A DNA stretch of 64,000 nt from an uncultured Paracoccaceae bacterium (GTDB lineage: Bacteria; Pseudomonadota; Alphaproteobacteria; Rhodobacterales; Rhodobacteraceae): assembly GCA_947498985.1 (NCBI GenBank), contig CANMMF010000001.1, positions 1 to 64,000 on the forward strand, read 5' to 3'. The notes below the pieces were generated by a model that was not told the DNA's origin, ran no database searches, and worked only from the letters and a program-made list of their open reading frames with translations. Positions 39,649 to 49,479 of this stretch are shown here, piece after piece. The first letter of the stretch is position 1. Each line of letters begins with the position of its first letter. Made by a program: the position numbers and the translations under genes.

Positions 39649-40635
39649 TCAGAGCCCCGCATCGCGGAAAAGCCGCAGCAGGCTGGCCTCGGGGCGCGGT
39701 CCGATATGGCTGATGACCTCTGCCGCCGCCACGCATCCCATGCGCCCTGCGGTGGCCATATCCGCCCCGGTCGCGAGCCCGTAGAGAAAGCCCGCCGCGA
39801 ACTGATCCCCGGCGCCGGTGGCGTCCACCGGCACCACCCTTGTGACCGGCACATCGGTGCGCACGCCGTTTTGCAGAATCGTGACCCCGTCGCCGGAGCG
39901 GGTGCAGACAACCAGCGGGCAGATCGACGAGACCGCGGTGAGATCGGCCTCCAGATCGTCGTTCTGAAAGAGCGACCGGATCTCTGCCTCGTTGCCGATG
40001 ACGTAATCCATCTCGTGCTCGATGAGGTTGAGAAAGTCCTCGCGGTGCCGCTCCACGCAGAACGGATCCGAAATCGCGATCCCGGCCTTGCCCCCTGCCG
40101 CGCGGCAGGTGCGGGCGGCGCGCAGGAACGCCTCCTTGCCCTGATCCTTGTCGAAGAGATAGCCCTCGAGAAACACGATCTCGGTTTCTGCCGTCACGTC
40201 TTCGGCCACATCATCGGGGCCAAGCTCGGCCGAGATGCCCAGATAGGTGTTCATCGAACGCTCCCCGTCCGGTGAGACGAAGATCATGCTGCGTGAGGTC
40301 GGCAGACCGCCCGCCGCAACCGGGTCATTCACGAAATCGGTGCCGTCCTTTTCCATCGCCTGCGCGTAGAACCGGCCCAGCGCGTCGCCGTTGACCCGCC
40401 CGATGAACGCCGTGCGCAGACGCAGATTGCCGAGCCCCGCCATGGTGTTGGCCACCGAGCCGCCGGGGGTCTGCACCCGGTGTTCCATGGCGCCGTACAG
40501 CGTCTCACCGCGTTCTCGGTCCACAAGCTGCATGATGCCCTTCTGGATGCCCATCAGATCGAGGAATGTGTCCTCGGCACGCGAAATCACGTCGACCACG
40601 GCATTGCCGATGCCCACGACCTGGTACTTTTTCAT
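39649..40635 (-). CDS. PfkB-family carbohydrate/adenosine kinase
   Basis: VVGIGNAVVDVI, GGSVANTMAGLGNL, VDATGAGDQFAAGFLYGL. Confidence 0.93.
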   Translation of the reverse strand: MKKYQVVGIGNAVVDVISRAEDTFLDLMGIQKGIMQLVDRERGETLYGAMEHRVQTPGGSVANTMAGLGNLRLRTAFIGRVNGDALGRFYAQAMEKDGTDFVNDPVAAGGLPTSRSMIFVSPDGERSMNTYLGISAELGPDDVAEDVTAETEIVFLEGYLFDKDQGKEAFLRAARTCRAAGGKAGIAISDPFCVERHREDFLNLIEHEMDYVIGNEAEIRSLFQNDDLEADLTAVSSICPLVVCTRSGDGVTILQNGVRTDVPVTRVVPVDATGAGDQFAAGFLYGLATGADMATAGRMGCVAAAEVISHIGPRPEASLLRLFRDAGL

Positions 40636-41276
40636 TCGGTCTTGTCCTCGAACTGGCAAAGATCGCGTATCAGACACGCCTTGCATTTGGGTTTGCGTGC
40701 CACGCAGGTGTAGCGGCCATGCAGGATCAGCCAGTGATGCGCATGGCGTTGGAAATCCACGGGAATGTTGTCCTCGATGGCGCGTTCGACCGCGACCACG
40801 TCCTTGCCGGGGCAGATGCCGCTGCGGTTGCCGACACGGTAGATATGGGTGTCGACCGCCTGTGCCGGATGGCCCCACCACATGTTGAGCACCACATTAG
40901 CGGTCTTGCGCCCGACACCCGGCAGGCTTTCCAGGGCGGCGCGGCTGCAGGGCACCTCTCCGCCGTATTCATCGACCAGAAGACGGCTGAGCTTGATGAC
41001 ATTTCTGGCCTTGTTGCGGTAAAGCCCGATGGTCCTGATGTGTTCGGTGACGCCCTCTTCGCCGAGATCGAGCATCTTCTGCGGTGTGTCGGCCACCGCA
41101 AAAAGCCCGCGCGTCGCCTTGTTCACCCCGGCATCGGTCGCCTGGGCGCTCAGCGCCACGGCGACCACCAGCGTGTAGACATTCACATGCTCAAGCTCAC
41201 CCTTCGGTTCGGGCTCCGCGTCGTGAAAGCGCGCAAAGATCTCGCGGATCGTATGGTAGTCAAGCTGCCTGGCCAT
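40632..41276 (-). CDS. nth: Endonuclease III
   Basis: LSAQATDAGVNKAT, LPGVGRKTANVVLN, DTHIYRVGNR, C-terminal Fe-S Cys cluster (CVARKPKCKACLIRDLC). Confidence 0.97.
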   Translation of the reverse strand: MARQLDYHTIREIFARFHDAEPEPKGELEHVNVYTLVVAVALSAQATDAGVNKATRGLFAVADTPQKMLDLGEEGVTEHIRTIGLYRNKARNVIKLSRLLVDEYGGEVPCSRAALESLPGVGRKTANVVLNMWWGHPAQAVDTHIYRVGNRSGICPGKDVVAVERAIEDNIPVDFQRHAHHWLILHGRYTCVARKPKCKACLIRDLCQFEDKTE

Positions 41277-41426
41277 GGCCTGCTATGCAACGCCGCGCCC
41301 GCCGGGACAAGCCCGCGCTTGCGCGTCTTGCCGGTCCGGTGCCGCAAAGAGCGCCCCGCCACTTGCGCAACATTCGGGTCGTGCGCGCGCAGCGCAGCGC
41401 CTAGATTGCGTACAAGGAGACACGCC

Positions 41427-42269
41427 ATGCCCAAAGACCACGATCAGAGCTACCATTTTCAGGTGATGCGCCGGGCCATCGACTGCGTTGACCGCCTTGG
41501 CCCGCAGGCCACGCTCGACGCGCTGGCCGCCGAGATGGACATGAGCCCCGCGCATTTCCAGCGCCTGTTCACCCGCTGGGCCGGTGTCTCGCCCAAGCGC
41601 TACCAGCAATATCTGACGCTTGGACATGCCAAGGCGCTGCTGGCGGAGCGGTTCACCACGCTGGAGACAGCACTTGGCACCGGTCTTTCGGGCAGCGGGC
41701 GGCTGCACGATCTCTTCTTGCGCTGGGAGGCGATGAGCCCGGGCGATTACGCGCGCGCCGGGGCAGGGCTGACCATTCACTGGGGCTGGTTCGACAGCCC
41801 CTTCGGCCCGGCGCTGGTGATGGGCACCAAGAAAGGCATCTGCGGCATTGCGTTTTCGGCGGAATCCGGGCCCGGGGAAGCGATGCGCGATCTCACCGCG
41901 CGCTGGCCGCAGGCGGATTTTGTCGAGAATGCCGACGCTTTGGCGCCCTGGGTCGCGTCGGCCTTCGGGGTGGCCGAGGGCGGGCCGGTGCCGCTCTACC
42001 TCATCGGCGCGCCGTTTCAGATCAAGGTCTGGGAGGCGCTCATGCAGGTCCCGTCGGGGCATGTCACGACCTATTCGGAGCTTGCGGGTGCGGTCGGGCA
42101 CCCCAGGGCGGTCCGCGCGGTCGGCACGGCTGTGGGCCGCAATCCGATCAGCTATCTGATCCCCTGCCACCGCGCCTTGCGCAAATCCGGCGGGCTGGGC
42201 GGGTACCATTGGGGATTGCCGATCAAACGCTCGATCCTCGCCTGGGAGGCGGCGCGGGCGGAGGCGTAG
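41427..42269 (+). CDS. AraC-type HTH + methylated-DNA-protein cysteine methyltransferase (Ada-like)
   Basis: HTH MDMSPAHFQRLFTRWAGVSPKRYQQYL plus MGMT GRNPISYLIPCHRALRKSGGLGGYHWG. Confidence 0.95.
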   Translation: MPKDHDQSYHFQVMRRAIDCVDRLGPQATLDALAAEMDMSPAHFQRLFTRWAGVSPKRYQQYLTLGHAKALLAERFTTLETALGTGLSGSGRLHDLFLRWEAMSPGDYARAGAGLTIHWGWFDSPFGPALVMGTKKGICGIAFSAESGPGEAMRDLTARWPQADFVENADALAPWVASAFGVAEGGPVPLYLIGAPFQIKVWEALMQVPSGHVTTYSELAGAVGHPRAVRAVGTAVGRNPISYLIPCHRALRKSGGLGGYHWGLPIKRSILAWEAARAEA

Positions 42270-42326
42270 CCGGGGGGCCAGCCCCCCGGGCCCCCCGGCG
42301 GTATTTTCAAAGAGAAGAAACAGGGG
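42270..42326. repeat. GC-rich interspersed repeat, copy 1
   Basis: ccggggggccagccccccgggccccccggcggtattttcaaagagaagaaacagggg; similar to 50632-50689. Confidence 0.7.
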
Positions 42327-42474
42327 CGAGGCGCTTGTTGTGACGGCTGGCCGTGGCATTGAGCGATTTCCCGCCGAAATCGCCGCGACTTTGCACTCGG
42401 ATCAACCCATGTTTTTGGATATCAAGCGGTCAGACCCCATGAAGAAGGGGCCAACAAACATAAAGAGGCTTACC

Positions 42475-43143
42475 ATGATGCGGGTAAAATCCCCCTTCAT
42501 TCTTTCGATGGCCGCTGTGCTCGGCCTGTCCGCGTGCACCACCGGTCCGCTGGGCGATCCCAACGATCCCAACCGTCAGGCCAAGCAGGGCGCGCTGATC
42601 GGCGCGGGTCTGGGCGCGATCACCGGCCGTCTGGCGGGTGGCGATGACAAGGGTGAGCGCAACCGCGCCACCGTGGCCGGCGCGCTTGTCGGTGCCGCGG
42701 CCGGGGCCGCCATCGGCAACCAGCTCGACCGTCAGGAAGCAGACCTGCGCGCGCAGCTTGGCAATGACACGACGATCCGCAACACCGGCGACCGTCTGAT
42801 TGTGACCATGCCGCAGGACATTCTCTTTGCAACCGACAGCGCGACCCTGCGCCCGGACCTGCAGCGGGATCTGAACTCGGTGGCGCAGAGCCTTCTGGCC
42901 TATCCCAACACCACCGTTCAGGTCATCGGCCACACCGACAATACCGGTGACGCGGGCTACAACCTTGATCTGTCGCAGCGTCGCGCCCAGTCGGTTGCGG
43001 GTGTTCTGCGCAGCCAGGGTGTGCCCGGCGGCCGGATCCAGACCTTTGGCCGCGGCGAAGACCAGCCCATCGCGTCGAACCTGACCCCGGAAGGCCGCGC
43101 GCAGAATCGCCGCGTGGAAATCGTGATCCTGCCGAACGCCTGA
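42475..43143 (+). CDS. OmpA-family lipoprotein with glycine-zipper region (YiaD-like)
   Basis: Lipobox GLSAC; GALIGAGLGAITGRLAGG; OmpA domain VIGHTDNTGDAGYNLDLSQRRAQSVAGVLRSQGV. Confidence 0.93.
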   Translation: MMRVKSPFILSMAAVLGLSACTTGPLGDPNDPNRQAKQGALIGAGLGAITGRLAGGDDKGERNRATVAGALVGAAAGAAIGNQLDRQEADLRAQLGNDTTIRNTGDRLIVTMPQDILFATDSATLRPDLQRDLNSVAQSLLAYPNTTVQVIGHTDNTGDAGYNLDLSQRRAQSVAGVLRSQGVPGGRIQTFGRGEDQPIASNLTPEGRAQNRRVEIVILPNA

Positions 43144-43166
43144 TCCGCCGGATTGTGACATGAAAG

Positions 43167-43192
43167 AAGCGTCGCGGCTTGCCGCGGCGCTT
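43167..43192 (+). terminator. Rho-independent terminator after OmpA-family gene
   Basis: AAGCGTCGCGG-CTTG-CCGCGGCGCTT followed by TTG; 11-bp stem with one G-U. Confidence 0.75.
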
Positions 43193-43234
43193 TTGCGTTG
43201 TAAGTCCTGTCGCAACGCGGATCTGGAGGATCAT

Positions 43235-43804
43235 ATGACGGCACTCAAACTCGTGGGGCTCTGCGGCTCGCTGCGCGCGCAATCGACCAACCGGCTCTTG
43301 ATGCTGGAGGCGGCACGCCGCTTCGGAGAGGCGGAGTTCAGCGACGCGAACATTCGCTTTCCGCTGTTCGACGATGATCTTCAGACCGCCGAGGGCATCC
43401 CGCCCGAGGTGCAGACACTGGCCGACCAGATCGCCGCCGCCGATGCGGTGATCGTGGCCACTCCGGAATACAACAAGGGCATCTCCGGCGTGCTCAAGAA
43501 CGCGCTCGACTGGGTCAGCCGCACAGAGGGCACGCCCTGGCGCGACACGCCGGTGGCGCTGATGTCGGCGGCCGCCGGGCGCGCTGGCGGTGAGCGGGCG
43601 CAGAACATGGCCCGGCTGTGCCTCAACCCGTTCCAGCCGCGCGTGCTGCCCGGGCCCGAGGTGATGATCGCCGCCACCGGCAGTCAATGGGACGAGGACG
43701 GGCGCCTGACCAACGAACGCGGCATCCAGATGCTCGACGGGCTGATGCAGAAGCTGCGGGAAGAGGCACTCTGGATGCGCAAACGCGCCTCCGGCACGCT
43801 TTAG
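43235..43804 (+). CDS. NADPH-dependent FMN reductase family protein
   Basis: LVGLCGSLRAQSTNRLLMLEAAR; ATPEYNKGISGVLKNALDW. Confidence 0.92.
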   Translation: MTALKLVGLCGSLRAQSTNRLLMLEAARRFGEAEFSDANIRFPLFDDDLQTAEGIPPEVQTLADQIAAADAVIVATPEYNKGISGVLKNALDWVSRTEGTPWRDTPVALMSAAAGRAGGERAQNMARLCLNPFQPRVLPGPEVMIAATGSQWDEDGRLTNERGIQMLDGLMQKLREEALWMRKRASGTL

Positions 43805-44199
43805 ATCCGGTTCGAGATTTCGACCAGATTGCCATCGGGATCGCGCAGGTAAAGCGACAGGATCGGCCCTTCTGCGCCTGTGCGCTGCAATGGCCCGTCC
43901 TCTATCCCGATCCCGCGCTCCGCCAGATGGGTTTGCCAGCGCGCCAGCGGCGTATCGCTCAGAACGCAGAGATCGGCGCTGCCGGGATGCGGGTGGCGCG
44001 CCTTGGGATCGAACTCCGCCCCCGCCTCGTGCAGATTGATCTTCTGCGCGCCAAAGCTCAGCGCCCAGCGCGTGCTGCCATCCCCGGGCGTAAACGTCTC
44101 GGCCCGCATGCCAAGGCTCTCGCGGTAAAACGCGACAGTGGCGGAGAGATCGGCGACGGTCAGGACCAGGTGATCAAGCGACTGGACGGCGGGCGGCAT
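43801..44199 (-). CDS. VOC family (glyoxalase-like) protein
   Basis: QSLDHLVLTVADLSATVAFYRESLGM...GPILSLYLRDPDGNLVEISN. Confidence 0.92.
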   Translation of the reverse strand: MPPAVQSLDHLVLTVADLSATVAFYRESLGMRAETFTPGDGSTRWALSFGAQKINLHEAGAEFDPKARHPHPGSADLCVLSDTPLARWQTHLAERGIGIEDGPLQRTGAEGPILSLYLRDPDGNLVEISNRI

Positions 44200-44230
44200 G
44201 GCTGGAATACCTTTCGGCGGAGGATGTGCA

Positions 44231-45031
44231 ATGCAGGATGACCACGGCGCGATGCGGCGTCAAACCGATGTCATGGACGCGGCCCGCGGCAATGCGATGC
44301 TGGCCGCACTTGGTCTGCCCGGCAGGCTTGCCGAGGGCGACGCGCTGCCGCCGTTCTTTCACCAACTCTACTTCTGGGAGGCGCAGCCGCCGGAAAAGCT
44401 TGGCCGCGACGGGCATCCGAAGGTGGGTGATCCGATCCCGGATATGGGGCTGCCGCGCCGCATGTGGGCGGGGGGACAGCTGACGTTCCACGCGCCTCTG
44501 CGGGTCGGTGCGCGGGCGCAGAAAACCTCGACCGTCGCGGCGGCCACCCGCAAGACCGGGCGCAGCGGTCCCTTGGCCTTTGTCACGCTGCGCCACGAGA
44601 TCTCGCAGGGTGATGCGCTTTGCGTGACCGAGTTGCAGGATCTGGTCTATCGCGAAGATCCGGACCCCGCCGCGCCGCGCCCGGTTCCGCCGCAAGCCGC
44701 CACGGACGAGGACATCGCGGCGCCCGCCACCTTCAATCCGACCCTGCTCTTTCGCTACTCCGCGCTGACCTTCAACGGGCACCGCATTCACTACGATCGC
44801 GCGTATGCCAGCGAAGTCGAGGGCTATGACGGGCTTGTGGTGCACGGCCCGCTGCTGGCGCAGCTTCTGCTGCTCATGGCAGAGCGCGACGCGCCGGTGC
44901 GTGCCTTCAGCTTCCGCGCAACAGCGCCGTTGATGGATGTCGAGACGGCGATGCTCTGCCGCAAGGGGGGGGCGTTCTGGGTGCGCGGGCCGGATGGGCG
45001 GCAATGCATGCAGGCCGAGGTTCAGTGGTGA
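44231..45031 (+). CDS. MaoC/FAS1-like dehydratase family (mesaconyl-C4-CoA hydratase/HTD2-like)
   Basis: FNPTLLFRYSALTFNGHRIHYDRAYASEVEGYDGLVVHGPLLAQLL hot-dog motif. Confidence 0.85.
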   Translation: MQDDHGAMRRQTDVMDAARGNAMLAALGLPGRLAEGDALPPFFHQLYFWEAQPPEKLGRDGHPKVGDPIPDMGLPRRMWAGGQLTFHAPLRVGARAQKTSTVAAATRKTGRSGPLAFVTLRHEISQGDALCVTELQDLVYREDPDPAAPRPVPPQAATDEDIAAPATFNPTLLFRYSALTFNGHRIHYDRAYASEVEGYDGLVVHGPLLAQLLLLMAERDAPVRAFSFRATAPLMDVETAMLCRKGGAFWVRGPDGRQCMQAEVQW

Positions 45032-45059
45032 CCCGGCGTGGATCCCGCCTGGAGCGGCG

Positions 45060-45788
45060 TCAATACCCCGTGCCGTGCAGCACCACGGCCACCGTCCGCC
45101 ACAGCACAGACAGATCGGTGCCAAAGGACAGCGACCGCAGATAGTCGGTGTCGAAGCCTGCCCGTTCTGCAAAGCTCGACTCGTTGCGCACCGAGATCTG
45201 CCAGAACCCGGTGATGCCCGGACGCAGCGCGTAATAGGCGGTGCCGGGATAGAGCCCCTGCTGATCCACCATCATCGGGCGCGGGCCGACAATCGACATG
45301 TCGCCGCGCAGCACGTTCCAGAGTTGCGGCAGCTCATCGATGGAGGTCTTGCGGATCAGGCGTCCGACCGGCGTGATACGCGGATCGTGGCGCAGTTTCT
45401 GGTGGTGATCCCATTCGGCGCGGGCCTCCGGATCGCTGGCCAGATGCGCCTCGAGCAGGGTTTCGGCATCCGCCACCATGGAGCGCAGCTTCCACATCCG
45501 GAAGATGCGGCCGTTGCGACCGACGCGCTTTTGCAGATAGATCGGCGATTTGCCGTCCAGCGCGATCAGCGCGGCGACCGGCAGCAAAAGCAACAGCACC
45601 GGCAGGGCCGCCAGCAGCACCAGTGCGATATCGAGCCCGCGCTTGAATACGTCGCGGTAAAGCGCCCGATCCGCCTTCGAATCGAACGCCTTGATAATCA
45701 ACTTCTCAAATTCGGCCGTTGGCAGCGACCGGCGAAGATGCAAAGTCAAGATGACCTCCTTAAAGTCATACGTGACGAGAGCGGGCAT
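45060..45788 (-). CDS. Polyprenyl-phosphate sugar-1-phosphate transferase (EPS initiating sugar transferase)
   Basis: KRGLDIALVLLAALPVLLLLLP...RMWKLRSMVADAE...RKTSIDELPQLWNVLRGDMSIVGPRP...LRPGITGFWQI. Confidence 0.93.
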   Translation of the reverse strand: MPALVTYDFKEVILTLHLRRSLPTAEFEKLIIKAFDSKADRALYRDVFKRGLDIALVLLAALPVLLLLLPVAALIALDGKSPIYLQKRVGRNGRIFRMWKLRSMVADAETLLEAHLASDPEARAEWDHHQKLRHDPRITPVGRLIRKTSIDELPQLWNVLRGDMSIVGPRPMMVDQQGLYPGTAYYALRPGITGFWQISVRNESSFAERAGFDTDYLRSLSFGTDLSVLWRTVAVVLHGTGY

Positions 45789-46223
45789 AGCGCTGCACTG
45801 CAGAGATTCGGTCTTGGACCGCACGAAAAGATAGCGCCAAAATGCACTTTTTCGTCGCGGTCGCGGGCACGACGCCCTTAACGTTTTACCGAGTCCGGAT
45901 CCGAGTAGATCGCAGCAGACGTACCGTTTACTCCCAATGTGGAAACACCAACCCCCAGGTGCCATTTATGGCGAAATCAGACAAAACTGTGTTCTTATCG
46001 CTCGATTTGAATGTTATGCCCGCTGGCCGAGTGTTGCGTCAACAATCGGTTTGCCCTGCAACCTAAAGCAGATTCTTCGCTTTCGACGCAGTTTTCGCAT
46101 CATCGCTGCAATCGGCCGAAAAGCTGATGGAAGTGCGTGAATTTTCCCCGTAATTTGCGCGGCAATCGATTCCCGCACGCGCCGAAGAGCTAGGGTTTAC
46201 ATCCCCGACCGGCGCGCGACCTC

Positions 46224-46276
46224 GGAAACAATGGCATCGCTGGCTAACCACAGATTGTTTCCAAAATCGAAACAAT
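46224..46276. promoter_or_regulatory. Cluster of GAAACAAT motifs in a long intergenic region (candidate regulator sites)
   Basis: GGAAACAAT (46224-46232) / ATTGTTTCC (46254-46262) 9-bp perfect inverted repeat, third GAAACAAT at about 46269. Confidence 0.4.
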
Positions 46277-46715
46277 TCGGCGCGCAGAACCAGTGTGTTT
46301 ATCAAAATCGGGGGGTAGGTGCCCTCTCCCGCAACAAGGGCTGGGCCATTGGCGTAATCGCGGAAACAGTGCGGATTGCGGGCTGTCAAGACCGCCCAAC
46401 CGGTCCGGACCCGAGACAAGACCAGCTGCCGCCATCGCACCTTCCTCGCGGGCAGGTGCAAAATGCTGCAGTTGCGACAATCTGCAGACGAGCGAATGGC
46501 ATCTCGAAATGTTTCAAATTCGATATTTTCGTGATCGGGTGGTCCGAATCATGTCCTTTTCCCGCCTGCGAATCGCCACAGTTGGGCTGATTCCCGCCAC
46601 AATCTCGCCCAAAGCCGAGGGAATTGTGGCAGACGCCGCGAGAGGTCACAGTTGAAAGCCGCAGGGCGCACGGATATGTGCTGCGCGTCGTCGACCGGCA
46701 GGAAAGGGCGCCCGC

Positions 46716-47330
46716 GTGACCAATCATCTTTATCAGGGCGATCTGCCGGACAGCTTGGATCTGGGGCCCATCGTGGCCATCGATTGCGAGACCATGGGGC
46801 TGCATCCGCATCGCGACCGGCTCTGCGTCGTGCAACTGTCCGGGGGTGACGGGGACGCGCATCTCGTGCAGGTGGGCATCGGCCAGACCGCTGCTCCGAA
46901 CCTCGCGCGGCTGCTGACCGACAGCTCGGTGCTGAAGCTCTTTCATTTCGGCCGCTTCGATATCGCCGCGATGTATCACGCTTTCGGTGCGCTCGCCGCG
47001 CCGGTCTATTGCACCAAGATCGCCAGCCGCCTGATCCGGACCTATACCGATCGCCACGGGCTCAAGGCGCTGACCCAGGAATTGCTGGGGGTCGATATCT
47101 CCAAACAGCAGCAATCCAGCGACTGGGGCGCGCCCGAACTGACGGAGGCGCAGCAGGAGTATGCCGCCTCGGACGTGCTCTATCTGCACCGTCTGCGCGA
47201 CGAGCTGAACCAGCGGCTGGATCGCGAAGGCCGCATGGACCTGGCCCAGGCCTGTTTCGATTTCCTGCCCACCCGCGCGCGGCTCGACCTCGCGGGCTGG
47301 CCCGACACCGACATCTTTGCCCATGCCTGA
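46716..47330 (+). CDS. rnd: Ribonuclease D-like 3'-5' exonuclease
   Basis: VAIDCETMGLHPHRDRLCVVQLSGGDGDAHLVQ; KLFHFGRFDIAAM; YAASDVLYLHRLRDEL. Confidence 0.9.
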   Translation: MTNHLYQGDLPDSLDLGPIVAIDCETMGLHPHRDRLCVVQLSGGDGDAHLVQVGIGQTAAPNLARLLTDSSVLKLFHFGRFDIAAMYHAFGALAAPVYCTKIASRLIRTYTDRHGLKALTQELLGVDISKQQQSSDWGAPELTEAQQEYAASDVLYLHRLRDELNQRLDREGRMDLAQACFDFLPTRARLDLAGWPDTDIFAHA

Positions 47331-47348
47331 GCACGGCATCGCATAGGC

Positions 47349-47951
47349 ATGGGCCGCGCGGACGGGCTTTATTCCAGGATCGTCGCCTGGCTCAAGATCC
47401 TGCTGCCGCTGGCGGCGCTGGCGCTTTTGTCGACGTTGTTCCTGCTGTCGCGCAGTCGCGAGCCGCTGGTCGATGTGCCCTTTGCCGACGCGGTTGCCGG
47501 GGCCGAAAGCGCCAGCGAGCAGGTCAGCGCGCCCTATTACGCGGGCACCACGGATCGCGGCGACGTGCTGACCATGACCGCGCGCACCGCCCGCCCCGAA
47601 GGCCCGGACCTGATCCACGCCGACGACCTCAAGGCCACGCTGTCGATGAAGGATGGCAGCAAGGTCACGCTCGATGCAACCGCCGCCACCCTGCGCAATG
47701 CCGAGCGGCAGGCGGATCTGGAGAATGGCGTGCGCATCGAAAGCTCGTCGGGATACGTTCTGACCACCGATGCGCTGGTCTCCGATCTTGACCGGACCGT
47801 TGCGGAAACCCGCGGGCCGGTGTCGGGACGTGGCCCCGCCGGCACGATAGAGGCCGGAAAGCTGCGCATCGAGCCCGTTGACGACGGGGATGACGTCCAA
47901 TTGCTTTTCACCGGTGGCGTAAAGCTGGTATATGAGCCGCAACAAGAATGA
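47349..47951 (+). CDS. lptC: LPS export ABC transporter periplasmic protein LptC
   Basis: Single N-terminal TM then OstA-like repeats; directly upstream of lptA and lptB. Confidence 0.88.
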   Translation: MGRADGLYSRIVAWLKILLPLAALALLSTLFLLSRSREPLVDVPFADAVAGAESASEQVSAPYYAGTTDRGDVLTMTARTARPEGPDLIHADDLKATLSMKDGSKVTLDATAATLRNAERQADLENGVRIESSSGYVLTTDALVSDLDRTVAETRGPVSGRGPAGTIEAGKLRIEPVDDGDDVQLLFTGGVKLVYEPQQE

Positions 47952-47961
47952 GTGCTGTCCA

Positions 47962-48465
47962 ATGATCCGTACCTGTGTCCTTGCTATCGGTCTGGCCGCC
48001 CTGCCCGGCCTCGCGTCCGCGCAAGGCGCGCAGGTGGCGTTCGGCAGCATGGAGCAGGACACCGACGCCCCGGTCGAGGTCACCGCGGACCAGCTCTCGG
48101 TCAACCAGTCCGACGGCACCGCGCTCTATTCCGGCAGCGTGATCATCGCGCAGGGCGACATGCGGCTCGCCGCGCCGCGCGTGCTGGTGGTCTATGCCGA
48201 AGCGGCGGGGCGGATCGAACGGCTGGAGGCGACCGGCGGTGTCACGCTGGTCAGCGGCGAAGAGGCCGCAGAGGCGGAGCGCGCCGATTACAACATCGAG
48301 GCGGGCACCGTGGTGATGTCGGGCAACGTTCTGCTCACCCAGGGCGGCAACGCGCTCACTGCGGAGCGCATGACCGTGAATCTCGAGGACGGCACGGCGC
48401 GGATGTCGGGCCGCGTGCGCACGGTGATCCAGCAGCAGGAAAACGCTCCGGAGGCGACGGAGTGA
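47962..48465 (+). CDS. lptA: LptA/OstA family LPS transport protein
   Basis: Signal peptide; [44 protein letters not shown]. Confidence 0.92.
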   Translation: MIRTCVLAIGLAALPGLASAQGAQVAFGSMEQDTDAPVEVTADQLSVNQSDGTALYSGSVIIAQGDMRLAAPRVLVVYAEAAGRIERLEATGGVTLVSGEEAAEAERADYNIEAGTVVMSGNVLLTQGGNALTAERMTVNLEDGTARMSGRVRTVIQQQENAPEATE

Positions 48466-49223
48466 TGGCCCGCCCCAGACTCAGCGTCACCGAAGGCAAC
48501 AGCGGCCTTCAGGTCATCCACCTGCGCAAGAGCTACCGCAAACGTGTGGTCATTCGCGACATGTCGATGCGGCTCGATCGCGGCGAAGTGGTCGCGCTGC
48601 TGGGGCCCAACGGGTCCGGCAAGACCACGTCGTTCTACGCCATCGCGGGGCTGGTCAATCCCGAAGGCGGGCAGGTGCTGATCGACGGGCGGGATGCCAC
48701 CTATCTGCCGATGTACCGCCGGGCGCGGCTCGGCATCGGCTATCTGCCGCAGGAGATGTCGATCTTCCGCGGGCTGACGGTCGAGGACAACATCGCCTCG
48801 GTGCTCGACATCGCCGAGCGTGACCGGCACCGCCGCCGCGAGCGGCTCGAGGAGCTGCTGGGCGAGTTTTCCATCGAACACCTGCGCCGCGCCCCGGCGC
48901 TGGCGCTGTCGGGCGGTGAACGCCGCCGGGTGGAGATTGCCCGCTGCCTGGCCGCCGATCCGAAATACCTGCTGCTCGACGAGCCCTTTGCCGGGGTCGA
49001 TCCGATCAGCGTCGGCGACATCCGCCATCTGGTTGCCGATCTGAAGAAACGCGGCATCGGCGTGCTGATCACCGATCACAACGTCCGCGAAACGCTGGAG
49101 ATCGTCGACCGCGCCTATATCCTGCATGATGGTCAGGTGCTGATGTCCGGCACGCCCCAGGAGGTTGTGCAGAACGAGAACGTGCGGCGGGTCTATCTTG
49201 GCGATAACTTCCGTTTCGGCTGA
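48465..49223 (+). CDS. lptB: LPS export ABC transporter ATP-binding protein LptB
   Basis: [51 protein letters not shown]. Confidence 0.97.
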   Translation: MARPRLSVTEGNSGLQVIHLRKSYRKRVVIRDMSMRLDRGEVVALLGPNGSGKTTSFYAIAGLVNPEGGQVLIDGRDATYLPMYRRARLGIGYLPQEMSIFRGLTVEDNIASVLDIAERDRHRRRERLEELLGEFSIEHLRRAPALALSGGERRRVEIARCLAADPKYLLLDEPFAGVDPISVGDIRHLVADLKKRGIGVLITDHNVRETLEIVDRAYILHDGQVLMSGTPQEVVQNENVRRVYLGDNFRFG

Positions 49224-49479
49224 CGCCAAAGCGCGTCAATTTGTCCGAAGCTATCTTGTTAACCCTTGCCGGTTTCGATTGACAGGCAGGGGTCTTCTCG
49301 CCTCAAATAAACCCATGACGATGCGCATTGCTGCATGGCTGACCGGCGCTCCCCTGCTCACAGGGGCCGAAATGGATCAAGCTGCCGCACCGCGTCGTTT
49401 CTCCTAAACCCGACATGCCACACAACAGGTCGCCCTTGGGCGTCGCTGGCGGGTCGGGTGCCAAAAAGAAGGATAACAC

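Noticed and set aside
46231-46590. 119-aa ORF in the 46 kb intergenic region
   Set aside because: No recognisable family, no convincing ribosome-binding site, competing frames; treated as non-coding unless BLASTX shows otherwise.
46386-48119. 577-aa minus-strand ORF opposite rnd/lptC
   Set aside because: Shadow ORF; conflicts with RNase D and LptC.
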